From assembly GCA_023417655.1 (NCBI GenBank), contig JAEZFD010000048.1, forward strand, positions 1-59,970: 59,970 nt of DNA, given 5' to 3'. Below, piece after piece: positions 55,846 to 59,970 of this stretch. The notes beneath the pieces were generated by a model that made no database searches, was not told the DNA's origin, and saw only the letters and a list, made by a program, of their open reading frames with translations. Source of the stretch: Planctomycetota bacterium. Lineage in GTDB: Bacteria; Planctomycetota; Planctomycetia; Planctomycetales; Planctomycetaceae. Every line of letters starts with the position of its first letter. Position 1 is the first letter of the stretch. The position numbers and the translations under genes were made by a program.

Positions 55846-58164
55846 CTATTTCACTCGCTCGAACGTCAGTCCCGGGTCGCTATCAGGAGCCCCGTCGAGG
55901 CGGAACTGCCATTGGTCAGGACTGATCGACTTCACGCTGCCGGCCATCGCTCCCTGCTGCGGGCTTTCAAATGAAACCGCATCGGGGGCGTGCGAGACAT
56001 CGCCGGTGACTTTGATCGGCGCCTGATTCGGCTGAGTCGCCGTCCAGACAAACTTCGCGTCATCACCAACTGTGAGATCGATTGTCGTGTCTCCGGCCTT
56101 CGCTCTCCAGACTCCAACCAGATCCGTCTGCGGGCCGGCGGGAGTTGTCGGAGTCGCTTCTGCCGGAACCATCAACGGCTGGTTCGTTTCCGGAGCAGCT
56201 GTCGAATTCTGCGAAGGCGGATTCGTCAAAGCATCCAGCATTCTTTTCGCGGTGACGTCTTTAGGCTGGTTTGCAACCACGACCCGCAATGCGTCAGCTG
56301 CTTCAGCCTGATATCCCGTGACGAGATATTGATAGGCCAGTACGAAGTACGCTGCCGCATCGTTCGGGTGCTCTTTGCAATAAGCCTCGAGGTTTCGCAG
56401 TTGAGCGGTGTAATCCTCGACGTTGCCGTACAACCCGCTCATCGTTGTCCAGTCCATTCCCGGCGCTGAAGTCAGCAGGGAATTCAACGCTGCTGCGGCC
56501 GGCTGATATTGACCCAGCGCGAACAGGTTCAAGGCTCGAACTTCGTGAGCAACGGCGTCACCCGGCATGTCTTTGATTGCCGTATCAAAGTAAGGCATCG
56601 CCTCGGCGTACTCTCCGGCTTTGAAAAGCCCGAGAGCATTATCAAAGGCTGAGCTTACCTGAACCGGTGTCGTGACCTCTGTCCCTTCGTCAACGACATA
56701 AGACGTGACAGGAACAGGCTGGGAATAGTTATAAACCTGATAGACCGGTGAAGTGACTACGTAGTACGGGTTATAGTACCCGTATCCCCAACCCGCCGTG
56801 TAGGCTCCAAGCCCCCAGCCGAGGCCACCCCACAGCAGTGGAGAGTACCAGTTACTTCCCCAGTACCCGCGCCACGGTCCGTTGTACCAGCCGTAATTGG
56901 GGTTCACGCCATAGCGAGCCCAATTCCCACGCCAGCCATAGCCGGGATTTCCCCAACCCCAATTGCCTCCGCCGTAGTAGCCGTAGCGATCCCACGAGGG
57001 TCTCGCATTAAAGCCAGGACCTCCCCAACCAGGACGTCCCCAGCCTCCACCGCCCGGGCCCGGACCCGGCCGTCCTCCAATGACAGGACGGCCTCCATAA
57101 CCCGGTCGGCCATCCCCTGGGCGACCGTATGGTGGGCGACCATCACCAGGTCGGTTTGCTCCCGGCCGACCACCAAAGCTTGGTCGATCCCAAGGACGAT
57201 CTCCAAACCCAGGGCGACCATCCCCCGGACGTCCGTCGCCGGGCCGCCCATCACCTGGACGAATCCCACTTGGACGGCCGTCCCCTGGTCGACCATCTCC
57301 GGGACGCCCATCGCCCGGACGAATTCCACCGGGACGACCGTCTCCCGGTCGCGTTCCGCCTGGTCGTCCGTCTCCGGGTCGGCCATCGCCGGGACCAATT
57401 CCGCCCGGTCGACCGCCGCCAGGAATTCCATCACCTGGACGGGTTCCACCTGGTCCAACTCCACCCGGCCCTGCTCCGCCGGGACGTGTTCCGCCCGGCC
57501 GGCCACCGCTAGGAATTCCACCACCGGGGCGAGTTCCACCCGGTCCCACCCCTCCAGGCCCTATCCCACCAGGACGGGTTCCCCCATCAGGACGCCCTCC
57601 TCCCGGTCGGACATCAACCGACTGCCCGGGGCGAGAGATTCCGCCGGGTGGACGGAAATCCTGCGGACGATTCACCGGCCGCGGTGTTCCGGGATTGGGA
57701 AGACTTGGGCGATTACCTGGATTTAGATTCGGACGACCGACAGTCTGTGTTTGTCGAGGTGGTGTCCCCCCCATCGTGGGACGCTGAATCGGATTTGGTC
57801 GATTCGGTGCACCCGCAGGGCGTCCTCCACTGCCTCCAAATGTTCCCATTGAGGGACGAGCGGTATTCACAGGTGGTCGCGAAGGTGAAAAATTAGGACG
57901 AGCACCACCCCCTGGACGGGCTCCACCTCCCGGAGGCATGGATGGCCTCGCACCGCCGCCGCCCCCAATCGCCGGGCGGCCACCACCGGGTCGACCACCA
58001 CCACCGCCGGGAGGACGTCCTCCACCTGGCGGGCCACCGGCAGACCGACCTCCACGGGGACCTTGAGCTTCTGCAGTGGGCAGAAATGAAGTCGGCGCAG
58101 CCATCAGGCCGCAAAGCAATATCGCGATCGCTTGACGGCGCAATTTCCCTGAATTCAAAGGCAT
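55846..58164 (-). CDS. Secreted Arg-Pro-Gly-repeat protein with TPR-like C-terminal region
   Basis: A 772-residue protein. The signal (AIAILLCGLMAAPTSFLPTAEA) is followed by about 320 residues dominated by short GGRPGDGRPG-like repeats, then a Gly/Trp/Tyr-rich segment (YYGGGNWGWGNPGYGW). From about residue 515 it has TPR-like helices (AFDNALGLFKAGEYAEAMPY, QYQPAAAALNSLL). A final beta domain closes the protein (LVGVWRAKAGDTTIDLTVGD). The repeat is also visible in DNA (about 57100-57700) as a purine/pyrimidine-biased GC tract. AAGGAG lies seven bases before the ATG. Likely a surface or matrix protein; no enzyme motif. Confidence 0.82.
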   Translation of the reverse strand: MPLNSGKLRRQAIAILLCGLMAAPTSFLPTAEAQGPRGGRSAGGPPGGGRPPGGGGGRPGGGRPAIGGGGGARPSMPPGGGARPGGGARPNFSPSRPPVNTARPSMGTFGGSGGRPAGAPNRPNPIQRPTMGGTPPRQTQTVGRPNLNPGNRPSLPNPGTPRPVNRPQDFRPPGGISRPGQSVDVRPGGGRPDGGTRPGGIGPGGVGPGGTRPGGGIPSGGRPGGTRPGGAGPGGVGPGGTRPGDGIPGGGRPGGIGPGDGRPGDGRPGGTRPGDGRPGGIRPGDGRPGDGRPGDGRPSGIRPGDGRPGDGRPGDGRPGFGDRPWDRPSFGGRPGANRPGDGRPPYGRPGDGRPGYGGRPVIGGRPGPGPGGGGWGRPGWGGPGFNARPSWDRYGYYGGGNWGWGNPGYGWRGNWARYGVNPNYGWYNGPWRGYWGSNWYSPLLWGGLGWGLGAYTAGWGYGYYNPYYVVTSPVYQVYNYSQPVPVTSYVVDEGTEVTTPVQVSSAFDNALGLFKAGEYAEAMPYFDTAIKDMPGDAVAHEVRALNLFALGQYQPAAAALNSLLTSAPGMDWTTMSGLYGNVEDYTAQLRNLEAYCKEHPNDAAAYFVLAYQYLVTGYQAEAADALRVVVANQPKDVTAKRMLDALTNPPSQNSTAAPETNQPLMVPAEATPTTPAGPQTDLVGVWRAKAGDTTIDLTVGDDAKFVWTATQPNQAPIKVTGDVSHAPDAVSFESPQQGAMAGSVKSISPDQWQFRLDGAPDSDPGLTFERVK

Positions 58165-58341
58165 CGATCCACTCCTTCTCCTCTCGATGATCAGGAAGAG
58201 AATTCCCGGGTCACCGCCACGGAGGTCTGTCCGTGTCCAGTCCTGACCTGCCGCTCAGGGATCAGGTCTTATTCTTAACATCAACCGTAGGCTCAACTTC
58301 AATCTTTCGACGCCAAGGCACTCGCCCGGACGCAACCTCTT

Positions 58342-59250
58342 TCAAGGAATTGTTTTCACAGTGGCAGGCCGTTTCACAATCGTGACTTCAAAGTCGTCGT
58401 CCCGATCATTTCCGGCGATTCGTTCAGTCCCTTTCATTGTGAAGCGATCCTTCGAGATCTGCTTCAACGCGAGGGTCGCTGACCCGGTCGTACCATCCGG
58501 GAGAACGGCCTGTGATTTCACCACCCAGCCATCTTCAACAGGAGTCCAGCGTCCTTCCGCATAACCCCCATCGGAGTCAAACATCCACGATCGGGGAGCC
58601 CCAACAAGTGGATCCCAACCGATTCTCTGCTCACACCGCAGCTTCACATTATGACCTTCGAAAATGACGTATTCGCCGAGAAGAAAGTTCGCATCATCAT
58701 CCCAGCGGTAACGAATTTGGACGGTGCTATCAGTTCCTTCGTTAACCCATTCCCCTTCCAGCCACGCTAATGGCTGCAGGTAATCACCGGGCGAACGAAC
58801 CGGGGGAGCCTCAAAATCTCGAAGGGACGCGATTTGCCATCCTGATTCCCCCTTCGTGAGGACAGTGATGTATCGCAGTGCGAGTTTCACGCCTGTCTGC
58901 TCAACGACCACCTCACGTAGACCTTCCTCAATTGCAATTGCCGGGCCAAGATTCCTTATGGAATCTGGTTGAAGCCGCAAAGTCGCACCTGGGAACTGCT
59001 GAAAATAGGCCGTGAGGATGGTCTGAATTTCTTCGCGCCCTTGGAAAAGGGTGCCATTCTCATCAATCCACTCTCCCTCAGGCACAAACAGCTGAGCCAG
59101 TTCTGCCGCGTTCCCTGAATTGAACGCAGCCGTCACTTTCTCTCCCAGACCAGTAAACTGATCCTTCGCCGGCGCTGCTGCCTCCTGAGCAATCGCGAAC
59201 GAGCAAAGCATCGCCCAGCATCCCATTCCCAGCAAACTGCGACTAATCAT
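58342..59250 (-). CDS. Exported SnoaL/SgcJ-like NTF2-fold protein
   Basis: A 302-residue protein with signal (LLGMGCWAMLCSFAIAQ). The N-terminal half resembles the SgcJ/EcaC-type NTF2 domain: VTAAFNSGNAAELAQLFVPE, WIDENGTLFQGREEIQTIL, and a closing strand ending in GWQIASLRDFEAP. The C-terminal half (LAWLEGEWVNEGTDSTVQIR onward) looks like a beta-barrel sensor or lipocalin-like domain. GAGGAG precedes the ATG at 59250. The function in the family is poorly known. Confidence 0.82.
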   Translation of the reverse strand: MISRSLLGMGCWAMLCSFAIAQEAAAPAKDQFTGLGEKVTAAFNSGNAAELAQLFVPEGEWIDENGTLFQGREEIQTILTAYFQQFPGATLRLQPDSIRNLGPAIAIEEGLREVVVEQTGVKLALRYITVLTKGESGWQIASLRDFEAPPVRSPGDYLQPLAWLEGEWVNEGTDSTVQIRYRWDDDANFLLGEYVIFEGHNVKLRCEQRIGWDPLVGAPRSWMFDSDGGYAEGRWTPVEDGWVVKSQAVLPDGTTGSATLALKQISKDRFTMKGTERIAGNDRDDDFEVTIVKRPATVKTIP

Positions 59251-59851
59251 CCGTCTATTCTCCTCAATGAACCCGGCGCTGACGTTCGGATCTGAACTGC
59301 AACCGACCAATCTCTCCCATCCCTCGCCGCCATCAAGACTACGGAGAAGGAGACTGAAAAGTAGCAGTTCGGAGCGGACAGGGGACGTCTCGACGCGCCC
59401 ATCAAGACAACCCGTCCCATCCCCCTTCATAATGCATGAAGAGGGCGAGACGGCAAGGAGGGAGTTCCGTGGAATCAGGAACTTGCGTCACAGCAGTCAT
59501 TCCCGAAATGGAAGCCGAGCAAAGACTTCACATCACAAAGAAGAAGCCAATCCGCACGAATCGCCGGGCACCGACGAAGAAGAGTCAACGGCTCGATTTG
59601 CTGAAGAAGGACAGAGGAAGCGCTCTGAAGGGCGATCTACGTCCGAGTCACTAATGTTACATCATTCAAAACGCCAGCTGGGCGGAACACACGGCGGAAC
59701 AAACTGCCCTGCGAGAAGGCACCCTGCAGTTCGAAGCGTCAGGACTACTCACGCCCTCACTTCGATTGAGCCGTGGGAGCACACATAGAGGCGCAAAGAC
59801 TTCGAACATCTGTTGGACCTGCGCCGGCGGCGTGCGCTACACAGCGCGCAT
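59251..59851. other. Gap between SnoaL-like gene and the 5S terminator
   Basis: About 600 bases. Apart from a possible small basic ORF at 59469-59654 and a minor GC inverted repeat near 59833-59850, nothing was recognised. No tRNA was found. Confidence 0.5.
59469..59654 (+). CDS. Possible small basic protein (unverified)
   Basis: A 61-residue ORF with GTG start preceded by AAGGAGGG at good spacing. The product is strongly basic (ITKKKPIRTNRRAPTKKSQR). It has no recognised family and may be chance; the strong ribosome site is the only reason to list it. Confidence 0.3.
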   Translation: MESGTCVTAVIPEMEAEQRLHITKKKPIRTNRRAPTKKSQRLDLLKKDRGSALKGDLRPSH

Positions 59852-59886
59852 AAAAAAACCCTTCGAGTCGTGAGACCCGAAGGGTT
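59852..59886 (-). terminator. Terminator of the rRNA operon
   Basis: On the minus strand AACCCTTCG, a 12-base loop and CGAAGGGTT form a 9-bp stem followed by further T residues to 59852. It lies about 10 bases beyond the 5S 3' end. Confidence 0.9.
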
Positions 59887-59895
59887 AAAATTAAA

Positions 59896-59970
59896 CCGGC
59901 GATAACCTACTTTCGCACCTTTCGGCACTATCATCGGCTCGAACTGCTTAACGGTCGTGTTCGGAATGGG
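59896..59970 (-). rRNA. rrf: 5S ribosomal RNA, 3' part (gene runs off the window)
   Basis: Read on the minus strand, the sequence begins CCCATTCCGAACACGACCGT, continues with GTTAAGC and GCCGATGATAGTGC, and ends GCGAAAGTAGGTTATCGCCGG. This is the conserved 5S pattern covering helices III-V. About 40 bases of the 5' end, and any 23S/16S genes, lie beyond the right edge. Boundaries at the 3' end are accurate to a few bases. Confidence 0.93.

Overview
The window looks like a chromosomal segment of a member of Planctomycetota (order Planctomycetales). This rests on family content rather than on a marker gene: two DUF1559 proteins (one with a prepilin-type N-terminus), each paired with a small TTR-like lipoprotein, a sulfatase next to a formylglycine-generating-enzyme-fold protein, large VWA and secretin-like envelope proteins, and a moderately GC-rich sequence. 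A genus cannot be assigned from what is visible.

Layout. 1-4.2 kb (+): a DUF1559 gene lacking its N-terminus, a lipoprotein, a stand-alone GlmU-type uridylyltransferase domain, a PNPOx-like flavoprotein and a lipoprotein. 4.4-11.1 kb (-): a protein-folding block read as groEL(GGM tail)-groES-groEL(no tail)-dnaJ-grpE-fmdB, preceded by a sequence fitting the sigma-54 -24/-12 consensus. 11.5-15.0 kb (-): a LUD-domain protein, a TTR-like lipoprotein with a DUF1559 pseudopilin, and a membrane protein. 15.4-22.9 kb (+): a secretin-N-domain protein without a visible barrel, a VOC protein and a giant FtsX-type permease. 23.0-32.3 kb (-): a five-gene envelope set (degenerate HtrA/PDZ, VWA membrane protein, large membrane protein, coiled-coil protein, small secreted protein). 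33-36 kb: csrA (-), then queE, trpF and trpD (+). 36.2-39.0 kb (-): sulfatase and FGE-like protein. 39.1-44.3 kb: apbE and an SLC13 transporter (+), def (-), bioA (+). 44.3-48.6 kb: two small heat-shock proteins (-), an Flp pilin (+), an FHA protein (-) and a ClC-CBS transporter (+). 48.8-59.3 kb: a second VWA protein and a HEAT-like protein (+), then a HEAT/DUF4375 protein, an RPG-repeat TPR protein and a SnoaL-like protein (-). The right edge holds the 3' part of a 5S rRNA gene on the minus strand with its terminator, so an rRNA operon continues beyond the window.

How the genes work together. The clearest functional unit is the folding block (GroEL/ES plus DnaJ/GrpE), with two Hsp20 genes 33 kb away. 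The best candidates for something undescribed are: (i) matching sigma-54-type promoter sequences in front of groEL and csrA; (ii) an HtrA-like protein with a PDZ domain inserted inside the protease fold and a broken catalytic triad, at the head of a conserved-looking envelope gene set; (iii) a secretin-like protein built only of periplasmic N-domains; (iv) a pair of diverged dispersed inverted repeats. Biosynthetic genes (trpF/trpD, bioA, queE, glmU-like) are single and not in full pathway operons.
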